Part shown: positions 1-13,750 of the stretch, one piece after another
Position numbering within the stretch: position 1 is the stretch's first letter
Layout: every line of letters starts with the position of its first letter
From: Mercurialis annua
Taxonomy: Eukaryota > Streptophyta > Magnoliopsida > Malpighiales > Euphorbiaceae
Reading direction: 5' to 3'
DNA length: 64,000 bases
Assembly (NCBI RefSeq): GCF_937616625.2
Contig: NC_065575.1
Coordinates: 69,501-133,500, forward strand
Made by a program: the position numbers and the translations under genes
The notes under the pieces: model-generated
The model's input: only the letters and a program-made list of their open reading frames with translations
Database searches by the model: none
Told to the model about the DNA's origin: nothing

Positions 1-1633
1 TGACTGCAACACCCTCTAAAACTTTTGTTCAGCTTCGAACTTCATCCGGTACGCGTAGGGGGTCAAAAAGCGCACCCAAACTCTCCTCCCTGAGCTGTTT
101 TGGGGAATGCAGACTAGCCCCAAAAACAGAATAAAACGATAATTAATTTATCAAATAACTTTTATATGATTTTCAAATATCCCAACTAGAAACGTTGTCC
201 GAATAACCGATAACTTATCGAGGTAACAATTCCTCTCTCTTAGCAATTTTAGGGAATGCAGAAAAGTCCCAAAAATGGATAAATAAATAATTTATTTATC
301 AAATCACTTTTCTATGATTATAAATAATCCCAACTATAAACATTGTCCGAATAACCAATAAATTATCGAGCAAACAAAATTCCTAGTTAAACTCAACTTT
401 TCAAAAATTCCTTTTCTAGCCTACTTCGGGCTATCAAAACGTTTACTTAAAACAGTCTGATTACCGAACTAATTGGACATTCTTATTAACTGCAACACCG
501 TCTAAAACTTTTGTTCAGCTTCTAACTTCATCCGGTACTCGTAGGGGGTCAAAAAAAGCACCCAAACTCCCCTCCCTGAGCCATTTTGGGGGATGCAGAA
601 AAGCCCAAAAACGGGATAAAACGATAATTTATTTATCAAATAACTTTTCTATTAATTTAAATAATCCCAACTAGAAACGTTGTTCGAATAACCGATAACT
701 TATCGAGCTAACAAAATTCCTAGTTAAACTCGACTTTTCAAAAATCCCTTTTCTAGCCTACTTCGGGCTATCAAAACGCTGACTAAAAAAAGTCTGATTA
801 CCAAAATAATTGAACATTCTTATTGACTGCAACACTGTCTAAATCATCCGTTTAGGTTCCAACTTGATCCAGTATGCGTTAGGGGTCATAAAACGCACCC
901 AAACTCCCCTCCCTGAACTGTTTTGGGGAATGCAAAAAAGCCCCAAAAATGGGATAAAACAGTAATTAATTTATCAAATCACTTTTCTATGATTATAAAT
1001 AATCCAAACTATAAACTTTGTCCAAATAACCGATAACTTATCGAGCTAACAAAATTCCTAGTTAAACTCAACTTTTCAAAAATTCTTTTTCTAGCCTACT
1101 TCGGGCTATCAAAACGTTTACTTAAAACAGTCTGATTACCGAACTAATTGGACATTCTTATTTTCTGCAACACCGTCTAAAACTTTTATTCAGCTTCCAA
1201 CTTCATCCGGTATGCGTAGGGGGTCAAAAAAAGCACCCAAACTCCCCTCCCTGAGCTGTTTTAAGGAATGCAGGAAAGCCCCAAAATCGGGATAATACGA
1301 TAATTAATTTATCAAATAACATTTCTATGATTTTTATTAATCCCAACTAGAAACGTTGTCCGAATAACCGATAACTTATCGAGGTAACAATATTCCTAAT
1401 TAAACTCAACTTTTCAAAAATCCCTTTTCTTGCCTACTTCAGGGTATCAAAACACTTACATAAAACAATCTGATTACCAAAAAAATTGAACATTCTTATT
1501 TTCTGCAACACCGTCCAAAACTTCCGTTCAGGTTCCATCTTCATCCGGTACACGTAGGGGGTCAATAAACGCACCCAAATTCCTCTCCCTAAGCAATTTT
1601 AGGGAATGCAAAAATGTCCCAAAAAGGGATAAA

Positions 1634-4600
1634 ACAATAATTTATTTATCAAATAACTTTTATATGATTATAAATAATCCCAACTATAAACTTTGTCCGA
1701 ATAACCAATAAATGATCGAGCTAAAAAAATTCATAGTTAAACTAAACTTTTGAAAAATTCCTTTTCTAGCCTACTTCGGGCTATCAAAACGTTTACTTAA
1801 AACAGTCTGATTACCGAACTAATTGGACATTCTTATTTTCTGCAACACCGTCTAAAACTTTTGTTCAGCTTCCAACTTCATCCGGTACGCGTAGGGGGTC
1901 AAAAAAAGCACCCAAACTCCCCTCCATGAGCAATTTTGGTGGATGCAGAAAAGCCCCAAAAACGGGATAAAATGATCATTTATTTATCAAATAACTTTTC
2001 TATTGTTATAATTAATCTCAACTATAAATGTTGTCCGAATAACCTAAACTTATCGGTCGAACAAAATTCCTAGTTAAACTCAACTTTTCAAAAATCCCTT
2101 TTCTAGCCTACTTCGGGCTATCAAAACGCTTACTTAAATTAATCTGATTACCAAACCAATTGAACATTCTTATTTTCTGAAACCTCATCGATAACTTCCG
2201 CTTAGGTTCCAACTTCATCTTTTACACGTAGGAGGTCAATAAACGCACCCAAATTCCCCTCCCTAAGCAATTTTGGGGAATGCAGAAAATTCCCAAAAAC
2301 GGGATAAAACGATAATTTATTTATTAAATCACTTTTCTATGATTATAAATGATCCCAACTAGAAACATTGTCTGAATAACAAATAACTTATCGAGCTAAC
2401 AAAATTCCTAGTTAAACTCAACTTTTTAAAAATCCCTTTTCTAGCCTACTTCGGGCTATCAAAACGCTTACTTAAAACAGTCTGATTACCAAACTAATTG
2501 AACATTCTTATTTTCTGCAACACCGTTTAAAACTTTTGTTCAGCTTCCAACTTCATCCGGTACGCGTAAGGGGTCAAAAAAAGCACCCAAACTCCCCTCC
2601 CTGAGTTGTTTTGGGGAATGCAGAAAAACCCCAAAAATGGGATAAAACAATAATTAATCTATCAAATAACATTTCTATGATTTTTATTAATCCCAACTAG
2701 AAACGTTGTCCGAATAACCGATAACTTATCGAGGTAACAATATTCCTAATTAAACTCAACTTTTCAAAAATCCCTTTTCTTGCCTACTTCAGGGTATCAA
2801 AACACTTACATAAAACAATCTGATTACCAAAAAAATTGAACATTCTTATTTTCTGCAACACCGTCTAAAACTTCCGTTTAGGTTCCATCTTCATCCGGTA
2901 CACGTAGGGGGTCAATAAACGCACCCAAATTACTCTCCCTAAGCAATTTTAGGGAATGCAAAAATGTCCCAAAAAGGGATAAAACAATAATTTATTTATC
3001 AAATCACTTTTCTATGATTATAAATAATCCCAACTATAAACTTTGTCCGAATAACCAATAAATTATCGAGCTAACAAAATTCCTAGTTAAACTAAACTTT
3101 TCAAAAATTCCTTTTCTAGCCTACTTCGGGCTATCAAAACGTTTACTTAAATCATTCTGATTACCGAACTAATTGGACATTCTTATTGACTGCAACACCC
3201 TCTAAAACTTTTGTTCAGCTTCGAACTTCATCCGGTACGCGTAGGGGGTCAAAAAGCGCACCCAAACTCTCCTCCCTAAGCTGTTTTGGGGAATGCAGAC
3301 TAGCCCCAAAAACAGAATAAAACGATAATTAATTTATCAAATAACTTTTATATGATTTTCAAATATCCCAACTAGAAACGTTGTCCGAATAACCGATAAC
3401 TTATCGAGGTAACGATTCCTCTCTCTTAGCAATTTTAGGGAATGCAGAAAAGTCCCAAAAATGGATAAATAAATAATTTATTTATCAAATCACTTTTCTA
3501 TGATTATAAATAATCCCAACTATAAACATTGTCCGAATAACCAATAAATTATCGAGCAAAAAAAATTCCTAGTTAAACTCAACTTTTCAAAAATTCCTTT
3601 TCTAGCCTACTTCGGGCTATCAAAACGTTTACTTAAAACAGTCTGATTACCGAACTAATTGGACATTCTTATTAACTGCAACACCGTCTAAAACTTTTGT
3701 TCAGCTTCCAACTTCATCCGGTACTCGTAGGGGGTCAAAAAAAGCACCCAAACTCCCCTCCCTGAGCCATTTTGGGGGATGCAGAAAAGCCCAAAAACGG
3801 GATAAAACGATAATTTATTTATCAAATAACTTTTCTATTATTTTAAATAATCCCAACTAGAAACGTTGTTCGAATAACCGATAACTTATCGAGCTAACAA
3901 AATTCCTAGTTAAACTCGACTTTTCAAAAATCCCTTTTCTAGCCTACTTCGGGCTATCAAACCACTGACTAAAAAAAGTCTGATTACCAAACTAATTGGA
4001 CATTCTTATTGACTGCAACAACGTCTAAAACTTTTGTTCAGCTTCCAACTTCATCCGGTACGCGTAGGTGGTCAAACAACGCACCTAAACTCCCCTCCCT
4101 GAGCTGTTTTATGGAATGCAAGAAATTCCCAAAAACGGGATAAAACGATAATTTATTTATTAAATCAGTTTTCTATGATTATAAATGATCCCAACTAGAA
4201 ACATTGTCCGAAGAACAAATAACTTATCGAGCTAACAAAATTCCTAGTTAAACTCAATTTTTCAAAAATCCCTTTTCTAGCCTACTTTGGGCTATCAAAA
4301 CGCTTACTTAAAACAGTATGATTACCAAACTAATTGAATATTCTTATTTTCTTCAACATCTTCTAAGACTTCCGTTCAAGTTCCAACTTCATCCGGTACG
4401 CGTAGGGGGTCAAAAAGCACACCCAAACTCTCCTCCCTGAGCTGTTTTGGGGAATGCAGACTAGCCCCAAAAACAGAATAAAACGATAATTAATTTATCA
4501 AATAACTTTTATATGATTTTCAAATATCCCAACTAGAAACGTTGTCCGAATAACTGATAATTTATCGAGCTAACAAAATTCCTAGTTAAACACAAGTTTT

Positions 4601-5326
4601 CAAAAATCTCTTTTCTATTCTATTTCGGGCTATTAAACCACTTACTTAAAACAGTCTGATTACAAAACTAAATAGACATTTTTATTGTCTGCAACACTGT
4701 TTGAAACTTCTGTTTAGGTTCCAACTTGATCCGGTACCCGTAAGGGGTCAAAAAACGCACCCAAACTCCCCTCCCTGAGCAATTTTGGGGATAGCAGAAA
4801 AGTCCAAAAACAGGATAAAACGATAATTAATTTATCAAATAAATTTTCTATTATTTTAAATAATCCCAACAAGAAACGTTGTTCGAATAACCGATAACTT
4901 ATCGAGCTAACAAAATTCCTAGTTAAACTCAACTTTTCAAAAATCCCTTTTCTAGCCTACTTCGGGCTATCAAAACGCTGACTAAAAAAAGTCCGATTAC
5001 CAAACTAATTGGACATTCTTATTGACTGCAACACCGTCTAAAACTTTTGTTCAGCTTCCAACTTCATCTGTTACGCGTAGGTGGTCAAACAACGCACCTA
5101 AACTCCCCTCCGTGAGCTGTTTTAAGGAATGCAGAAAAGCCCCAAAAACGGGATAATACGATAATTAATTTATCAAATAACATTTCTGTGATTTTTATTA
5201 ATCCCAACTAGAAAGGTTGTCTGAATAACCGATAACTTATCGAGGTAACAATATTCCTTATTAAACTCAACTTTTCAAAAATCCTTTTCTTGCCTACTTC
5301 AGGGTATCAAAACACTTACATAAAAC
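1634..5326. repeat. Higher-order satellite unit, copy A
   Basis: Read against 5493-9185 at a constant offset of 3859 bp, this segment shows no difference that I could find by eye. It spans most of a higher-order unit of ten normal monomers plus one 486-bp variant. Identity stops on the left at an A-run length difference (near 1631 against 5491) and on the right where TAAAAC is followed by GGTCTGATTATC here but AATCTGATTACC in copy B. Confidence 0.85.
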
Positions 5327-5492
5327 GGTCTGATTATCAAACAAATTGAACATTCCTATTTTCTGCAACACCGTCTAAAACTTCCGTTGAGGTTCCATCT
5401 TTATCCGGTACACGTAGGGGGTCAATGAACGCACCCAAATTCCTCTCCCTGAGCAATTTTAAGGAATGCAGAAAAGTACCAAAAAGGGATAA

Positions 5493-8400
5493 ACAATAAT
5501 TTATTTATCAAATAACTTTTATATGATTATAAATAATCCCAACTATAAACTTTGTCCGAATAACCAATAAATGATCGAGCTAAAAAAATTCATAGTTAAA
5601 CTAAACTTTTGAAAAATTCCTTTTCTAGCCTACTTCGGGCTATCAAAACGTTTACTTAAAACAGTCTGATTACCGAACTAATTGGACATTCTTATTTTCT
5701 GCAACACCGTCTAAAACTTTTGTTCAGCTTCCAACTTCATCCGGTACGCGTAGGGGGTCAAAAAAAGCACCCAAACTCCCCTCCATGAGCAATTTTGGTG
5801 GATGCAGAAAAGCCCCAAAAACGGGATAAAATGATCATTTATTTATCAAATAACTTTTCTATTGTTATAATTAATCTCAACTATAAATGTTGTCCGAATA
5901 ACCTAAACTTATCGGTCGAACAAAATTCCTAGTTAAACTCAACTTTTCAAAAATCCCTTTTCTAGCCTACTTCGGGCTATCAAAACGCTTACTTAAATTA
6001 ATCTGATTACCAAACCAATTGAACATTCTTATTTTCTGAAACCTCATCGATAACTTCCGCTTAGGTTCCAACTTCATCTTTTACACGTAGGAGGTCAATA
6101 AACGCACCCAAATTCCCCTCCCTAAGCAATTTTGGGGAATGCAGAAAATTCCCAAAAACGGGATAAAACGATAATTTATTTATTAAATCACTTTTCTATG
6201 ATTATAAATGATCCCAACTAGAAACATTGTCTGAATAACAAATAACTTATCGAGCTAACAAAATTCCTAGTTAAACTCAACTTTTTAAAAATCCCTTTTC
6301 TAGCCTACTTCGGGCTATCAAAACGCTTACTTAAAACAGTCTGATTACCAAACTAATTGAACATTCTTATTTTCTGCAACACCGTTTAAAACTTTTGTTC
6401 AGCTTCCAACTTCATCCGGTACGCGTAAGGGGTCAAAAAAAGCACCCAAACTCCCCTCCCTGAGTTGTTTTGGGGAATGCAGAAAAACCCCAAAAATGGG
6501 ATAAAACAATAATTAATCTATCAAATAACATTTCTATGATTTTTATTAATCCCAACTAGAAACGTTGTCCGAATAACCGATAACTTATCGAGGTAACAAT
6601 ATTCCTAATTAAACTCAACTTTTCAAAAATCCCTTTTCTTGCCTACTTCAGGGTATCAAAACACTTACATAAAACAATCTGATTACCAAAAAAATTGAAC
6701 ATTCTTATTTTCTGCAACACCGTCTAAAACTTCCGTTTAGGTTCCATCTTCATCCGGTACACGTAGGGGGTCAATAAACGCACCCAAATTACTCTCCCTA
6801 AGCAATTTTAGGGAATGCAAAAATGTCCCAAAAAGGGATAAAACAATAATTTATTTATCAAATCACTTTTCTATGATTATAAATAATCCCAACTATAAAC
6901 TTTGTCCGAATAACCAATAAATTATCGAGCTAACAAAATTCCTAGTTAAACTAAACTTTTCAAAAATTCCTTTTCTAGCCTACTTCGGGCTATCAAAACG
7001 TTTACTTAAATCATTCTGATTACCGAACTAATTGGACATTCTTATTGACTGCAACACCCTCTAAAACTTTTGTTCAGCTTCGAACTTCATCCGGTACGCG
7101 TAGGGGGTCAAAAAGCGCACCCAAACTCTCCTCCCTAAGCTGTTTTGGGGAATGCAGACTAGCCCCAAAAACAGAATAAAACGATAATTAATTTATCAAA
7201 TAACTTTTATATGATTTTCAAATATCCCAACTAGAAACGTTGTCCGAATAACCGATAACTTATCGAGGTAACGATTCCTCTCTCTTAGCAATTTTAGGGA
7301 ATGCAGAAAAGTCCCAAAAATGGATAAATAAATAATTTATTTATCAAATCACTTTTCTATGATTATAAATAATCCCAACTATAAACATTGTCCGAATAAC
7401 CAATAAATTATCGAGCAAAAAAAATTCCTAGTTAAACTCAACTTTTCAAAAATTCCTTTTCTAGCCTACTTCGGGCTATCAAAACGTTTACTTAAAACAG
7501 TCTGATTACCGAACTAATTGGACATTCTTATTAACTGCAACACCGTCTAAAACTTTTGTTCAGCTTCCAACTTCATCCGGTACTCGTAGGGGGTCAAAAA
7601 AAGCACCCAAACTCCCCTCCCTGAGCCATTTTGGGGGATGCAGAAAAGCCCAAAAACGGGATAAAACGATAATTTATTTATCAAATAACTTTTCTATTAT
7701 TTTAAATAATCCCAACTAGAAACGTTGTTCGAATAACCGATAACTTATCGAGCTAACAAAATTCCTAGTTAAACTCGACTTTTCAAAAATCCCTTTTCTA
7801 GCCTACTTCGGGCTATCAAACCACTGACTAAAAAAAGTCTGATTACCAAACTAATTGGACATTCTTATTGACTGCAACAACGTCTAAAACTTTTGTTCAG
7901 CTTCCAACTTCATCCGGTACGCGTAGGTGGTCAAACAACGCACCTAAACTCCCCTCCCTGAGCTGTTTTATGGAATGCAAGAAATTCCCAAAAACGGGAT
8001 AAAACGATAATTTATTTATTAAATCAGTTTTCTATGATTATAAATGATCCCAACTAGAAACATTGTCCGAAGAACAAATAACTTATCGAGCTAACAAAAT
8101 TCCTAGTTAAACTCAATTTTTCAAAAATCCCTTTTCTAGCCTACTTTGGGCTATCAAAACGCTTACTTAAAACAGTATGATTACCAAACTAATTGAATAT
8201 TCTTATTTTCTTCAACATCTTCTAAGACTTCCGTTCAAGTTCCAACTTCATCCGGTACGCGTAGGGGGTCAAAAAGCACACCCAAACTCTCCTCCCTGAG
8301 CTGTTTTGGGGAATGCAGACTAGCCCCAAAAACAGAATAAAACGATAATTAATTTATCAAATAACTTTTATATGATTTTCAAATATCCCAACTAGAAACG

Positions 8401-9185
8401 TTGTCCGAATAACTGATAATTTATCGAGCTAACAAAATTCCTAGTTAAACACAAGTTTTCAAAAATCTCTTTTCTATTCTATTTCGGGCTATTAAACCAC
8501 TTACTTAAAACAGTCTGATTACAAAACTAAATAGACATTTTTATTGTCTGCAACACTGTTTGAAACTTCTGTTTAGGTTCCAACTTGATCCGGTACCCGT
8601 AAGGGGTCAAAAAACGCACCCAAACTCCCCTCCCTGAGCAATTTTGGGGATAGCAGAAAAGTCCAAAAACAGGATAAAACGATAATTAATTTATCAAATA
8701 AATTTTCTATTATTTTAAATAATCCCAACAAGAAACGTTGTTCGAATAACCGATAACTTATCGAGCTAACAAAATTCCTAGTTAAACTCAACTTTTCAAA
8801 AATCCCTTTTCTAGCCTACTTCGGGCTATCAAAACGCTGACTAAAAAAAGTCCGATTACCAAACTAATTGGACATTCTTATTGACTGCAACACCGTCTAA
8901 AACTTTTGTTCAGCTTCCAACTTCATCTGTTACGCGTAGGTGGTCAAACAACGCACCTAAACTCCCCTCCGTGAGCTGTTTTAAGGAATGCAGAAAAGCC
9001 CCAAAAACGGGATAATACGATAATTAATTTATCAAATAACATTTCTGTGATTTTTATTAATCCCAACTAGAAAGGTTGTCTGAATAACCGATAACTTATC
9101 GAGGTAACAATATTCCTTATTAAACTCAACTTTTCAAAAATCCTTTTCTTGCCTACTTCAGGGTATCAAAACACTTACATAAAAC
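5493..9185. repeat. Higher-order satellite unit, copy B
   Basis: Apparently identical partner of 1634-5326 at offset 3859 bp. Neighbouring monomers differ at many positions, so this is a recent unequal exchange or segmental duplication of an eleven-unit block rather than monomer homogenisation. A less similar partial copy with a 3187-bp offset (two monomers fewer) precedes it at 1-1630. Confidence 0.85.
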
Positions 9186-10669
9186 AATCTGATTACCAAA
9201 CAAATTGAACATTCTTATTTTCTGCAATACCGTCTAAAACTTCCGTTCAGGTTCCATCTTCATCCGGTACACGTAGGGGGTCAATAAACGCACCCAAATT
9301 CCTCTCCCTGAGCAATTTTAGGGAATGCAGAAATGTCCCAAAAAGGGATAAAACAATAATTTATTTATCAAATCACTTTTCTATGATTATAAATAATCCC
9401 AACTATAAACTTTGTCCGAATAACCAATAAATTATCGAGCTAACAAAATTCCTAGTTAAACTCAACTTTTCAAAAATTCTTTTTCTAGCCTACTTCGGGA
9501 TATCAAAACGTTTACTTAAAACAGTTTGATTACCGAACTAATTGGACATTCTTATTGACTGCAACACCGTCTAAAACTTTTGTTCAGCTTCCAACTTCAT
9601 CTGGTACGCGTAGGGGGTCAAACAACGCACCTAAACTCCCCTCCGTGAGCTGTTTTAAGGAATGCAGAAAAGCCCCAAAAACGGGATAATACGATAATTA
9701 ATTTATCAAATAACATTTCTGTGATTTTTATTAATCCCAACTAGAAAGGTTGTCTGAATAACCGATAACTTATCGAGGTAACAATATTCCTAATTAAACT
9801 CAACTTTTCAAAAATCCCTTTTCTTGCCTACTTCAGGGTATCAAAACACTTATATAAAACAGTCTGATTACCAAACAAATTGAACATTCTTATTTTCTGC
9901 AACACCATCTAAAACTTCCGTTCAGGTTCCATCCTATCAAAACGCTTACTTAAATTAATCTGATTACCAAACCAATTGAACATTCTTATTTTCCGAAACA
10001 CCATCGATAACTTCCGCTTAGGTTCCAACTTCATCTGGTACACGTAGGGGGCCAATAAACGCACCCAAATTCCCCTCCCTGAGCAATTTTGGGAAATGCA
10101 GAAAATTCCCAAAAATGGGATAAAACGATAATTTATTTATCAAATCACTATTCTATGATTATAAATAATCCCAACTAGAAACATTGTCCGAATAACAAAT
10201 AACTTATCGAGCTAACAAAATTCCTAGTTAAACTCAACTTTTCAAAAATCTCTTTTCTAGCTTACTTCGGGCTATCAAAAGGCTTACTCTAAACAGTCTG
10301 ATTATCAAACTAATTGAATATTCTTATTTTCTTCAACACCTTCTAAAACTTCCGTTCAAGTTCCAACTTCATCTGGTACGCGTAGGGGGTCAAAAAACAC
10401 ACCCAAACTCTCCTCCCTGAGCTGTTTTGGGGGATGCAGACTAGCCCCTAAAACAGGATTAAACGATAATTAATTTATCAAATAACTTTTATACGATTTT
10501 CAATAATCCCAACTAGAAACGTTGTCCGAATAACCGATAATTTATCGAGCTAACAAAATTCCTAGTTAAACACAACTTTTCAAAAATCCCTTTTCTATCC
10601 TATTTCGGGCTATCAAACCACTTACTTAAAACATTCTGATTAAAAAACTAAACAAACATTTTGATTGTC

Positions 10670-13340
10670 TGCAACACTGTCTAAAACTTCCGTGTAGGTT
10701 CCAACTTGATCCGCACGCGTAAGGGGTCAAAAAACGCACCCAAACTCCCTTCCCTGAGCTGTTTTGGGGAATGCAGAAAAGCCCCAAAAATGGGATAAAA
10801 CAATAATTAATTTATCAAATAACTTTTCTATTATTTTAAATAATCCCAATTAGAAACGTTGTTCGAGTAACCGATAACTTATCGAGCTAACAAAATTCCT
10901 ACTTAAACTCAACTTTTCAAAAAACTCTTTTCTAGCCTACTTCGGGCTATCAAAACGCTGACTAAAAAAAGTCTGATTACCAAACTAATTGGACATTCTT
11001 ATGGACTGCAACACCGTCTAAAATTTTGTTCAGCTTCCAACTTTTTCTGGTACGCGTAGGGGGTCAAAAAACGCACCTAATTTCCCCTCCCTGATCTGTT
11101 TTAAGGAATGCAGAAAAGCCCCAAAAAGGGATAATACGATAATTAATTTATCAAATAACATTTCTATGATTTTTATTAATCCCAACTAGAAACGTTGTAC
11201 AAATAACCGATAACTTATCGAGGTAACAATATTCCTAATTAAACTCAACTTTTCAAAAATCCCTTTTCTTGCCTACTTCAGGGTATCAAAACACTTACAT
11301 AAAACGGTCTGATTATCAAACAAATTGAACATTCCTATTTTCTGCAACACCGTCTAAAACTTCCGTTGAGGTTCCATCTTTATCCGTAGGGGGTCAATGA
11401 ACGCACCCAAATTCCTCTCCCTGAGCAATTTTAAGGAATGCAGAAAAGTACCAAAAAGGGATAAACAATAATTTATTTATCAAATAACTTTTATATGATT
11501 ATAAATAATCCCAACTATAAACTTTGTCCGAATAACCAATAAATGATCGAGCTAAAAAAATTCATAGTTAAACTAAACTTTTGAAAAATTCCTTTTCTAG
11601 CCTACTTCGGACTATCAAAACGTTTACTTAAAACAGTCTGATTACCGAACTAATTGGACATTCTTATTTTCTGCAACACCGTCTAAAACTTTTGTTCAGC
11701 TTCCAACTTCATCCGGTACGCGTAGGGTGTCAAAAAAAGCACCCAAACTCCCCTCCCTGAGCTATTTTGGGGGATGCAGAAAAGCCCCAAAAACGGGATA
11801 AAACGATAATTTATTTATTAAATAACTTTTCTATGATTATAATTAATCCCAACTAAAAACGTTGTCCGAATAACCTAAACTTATCGAGCTAACAAAATTC
11901 CTAGTTAAACTCAACTTTTCAAAAATCCCTTTTCTAGCCTACTTCGGGCTATCAAAACACTTACATAAATTAATCTGATTACCAAACCAATTGAACATTC
12001 TTATTTTCCGAAACACCATCGATAATTTCCGCTTAGGTTCCAACTTCATCTGGTACACGTAGGGGGTCAATAAACGCACCCAAATTCCCCTCCCTGAGCA
12101 ATTTTGGGGAATGCAGAAAAGTTCAAAAAATGGGATAAAACGATAATTTATTTATCAAATCACTTTTCTATGATTATAAATAATCCCAACTAGAAACATT
12201 GTCCGAATAACAAATAACTTATCGAGCTAACAAAATTCCTAGTTAAACTCAACTTTTCAAAAATCCCATTTCTAGCCTACTTCGGGCTATCAAAAGGCTT
12301 ACTTAAAACAGTCTGATTACCAAACTAATTGAATATTCTTATTTTCTTCAACACCTTCTAAAACTTTCATTCAAGTTCCAACATCATCCAATACGCGTAG
12401 GGGGTCAAAAACGCACCTAAAATCCCCTCCCTGAGTTTTTTTGGGGAATGCAGAAAGCCCCAAAAACGGGATAAACCGATAATTAATTTATCAAATAACT
12501 TTTTTATGATTTTCAATAATCCCAACTAGAAAATGTTTTCCGAATAACCGATAACTTATCGAGCTAACAAAATTCCTTGTTAAACTCAACTTTTCAAAAA
12601 TCTCTTTTCTATCCTATTTCGAGCTATCAAACCACTTACTTAAAACAGTCTGATTACAAAACTAAATAGACATTTTTATTGTCTGCAACACTGTCTAAAA
12701 CTTCCGTGTAGGTTCCAACTTGATCCGTACGCGTAAAGGGTCAAAAAACGCACCCAAACTCCCTTCTCTGAGCTGTTTTGGGGAATGCAGAAAAGCCCCA
12801 AAAATGGGATAAAACAATAATTAATTTATCAAATAACTTTTCTATTATTTTAAATAATCCCAATTAGAAACGTTGTTCGAGTAACCGATAACTTATCGAG
12901 CTAACAAAATTTCTACTTAAACTCAACTTTTCAAAAATCTCTTTTCTAGCCTACTTCGGGCTATCAAAACGCTGACTAAAAAAAGTCTGATTACCAAACT
13001 AATTGGACATTCTTATGGACTGCAACACCGTCTAAAATTTTGTTCAGCTTCCAACTTTTTCCGGTACGCGTAGGGGGTCAAAAAACGCACCTAATTTCCC
13101 CTCCCTAAGCTGTTTTAAGGAATGCAGAAAAGCCCCAAAAAGGGATAATACGATAATTAATTTATCAAATAACATTTCTATGATTTTTATTAATCCCAAC
13201 TAGAAACGTTGTACGAATAACCGATAACTTATCGAGGTAACAATATTCCTAATTAAACTCAACTTTTCAAAAATCTCTTTTCTTGCCTACTTCAGGGTAT
13301 CAAAACACTTACATAAAACGGTCTGATTATCAAACAAATT
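10670..13340. repeat. Second satellite duplication, offset about 2.0 kb
   Basis: The stretch starting with GCAACACTGTCTAAAACTTC at about 10671 recurs at about 12685 with shared private variants (CTTCCGTGTAGG, TTCTTATGGACTGC, AAAATTTTGTTCAGC, AACTTTTTCYGG). This marks a six-monomer step with small differences. The block around 11290-11680 also shares private variants (AAAACGGTCTGATTATC, CCGTTGAGG, ACCAAAAAGGG) with 5318-5700. Confidence 0.7.
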
Positions 13341-13497
13341 GAACATTCCTATTTTCTGCAACACTGTCTAAAACGTCTGTTAAGGTTCCATCTTCATCCG
13401 GTACACGTAGGGGGTCAATGAACGCACCCAAATTCCTCTCCCTGAGCAATTTTAAGGAATGCAGAAAAGTCCCAAAAAGGGATAAAACAATAATTTA

Positions 13498-13750
13498 AAG
13501 AAGGATGCTAACCTGCTTCCTAACTCCATCATTGAAGACATCTTCACTAAGGCAAGCGCCATTGCTGGAGATAACAACTCTACCACTCCAGGCTCTCTCA
13601 TCGACCTTCAGACTGTGCAAGGACAGTCTTCTGATAAAAGAATTGCTCCCCTATAATGGTGGGTTGTTGTATCTCTTCCCTCTATTATTATTTTTAATGA
13701 ATTTAAGTCTCTTTATTTGGAATTGCCAAGGGGAAACAAGTGATGCCTTC
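13498..13750 (+). pseudogene. LINE ORF1 C-terminal tail and ORF2 start
   Basis: From 13501 a frame reads ...IEDIFTKASAI..., ending ...SSDKRIAPL and a stop near 13639, which looks like the C-terminus of a LINE ORF1. After about 55 bp, ORF2 opens at 13697 (MNLSLFIWNCQG), matching the usual start of a plant L1 apurinic endonuclease (IWNCQG). It is interrupted at codon 'DAF' (about 13750) by the next element, and the frame resumes at 15431 with FRTFLSF. The ORF1 assignment rests on position and composition only; the endonuclease start is much firmer. Confidence 0.7.

Larger units (their letters stand above)
1..13497. repeat. Tandem satellite array, 337-338 bp monomer
   Basis: The conserved TGCAACACCGTCTAAAAC-like box recurs near 4, 491, 828, 1166, 1504, 1841, 2178, 2516, 2854 and 3191, giving a 337-338 bp period that continues to 13.5 kb. 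Each monomer carries the same ordered blocks: the TGCAACACC box, CATCCGGTACGCGTAGGGGG, CTCCCTGAGC, GGATAAAACGATAATT, GTCCGAATAACCGATAACTT and CTAGCCTACTTCGGGCTATC. Monomers diverge by scattered substitutions. Some spacings are about 486 bp, an expanded monomer in which a second CTCTCTTAGCAATTTTAGGG-to-end segment is appended. No plausible coding function exists; the 72-residue frames at 4714-4932 and 8573-8791 are the same satellite segment. The array begins before the window. A centromeric or pericentromeric satellite is the natural reading but is inferred. Confidence 0.95.

Noticed and set aside
4714..8791. Two identical 72-residue reading frames at 4714-4932 and 8573-8791, minus strand
   Set aside because: They are the same satellite segment in two higher-order copies; other monomers do not preserve the frame.
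1..13497. Regularly spaced repeats resembling a CRISPR-like or coding repeat array
   Set aside because: The whole 337-bp monomer repeats, with no unique spacers and no conserved frame; the setting is a eukaryotic satellite.
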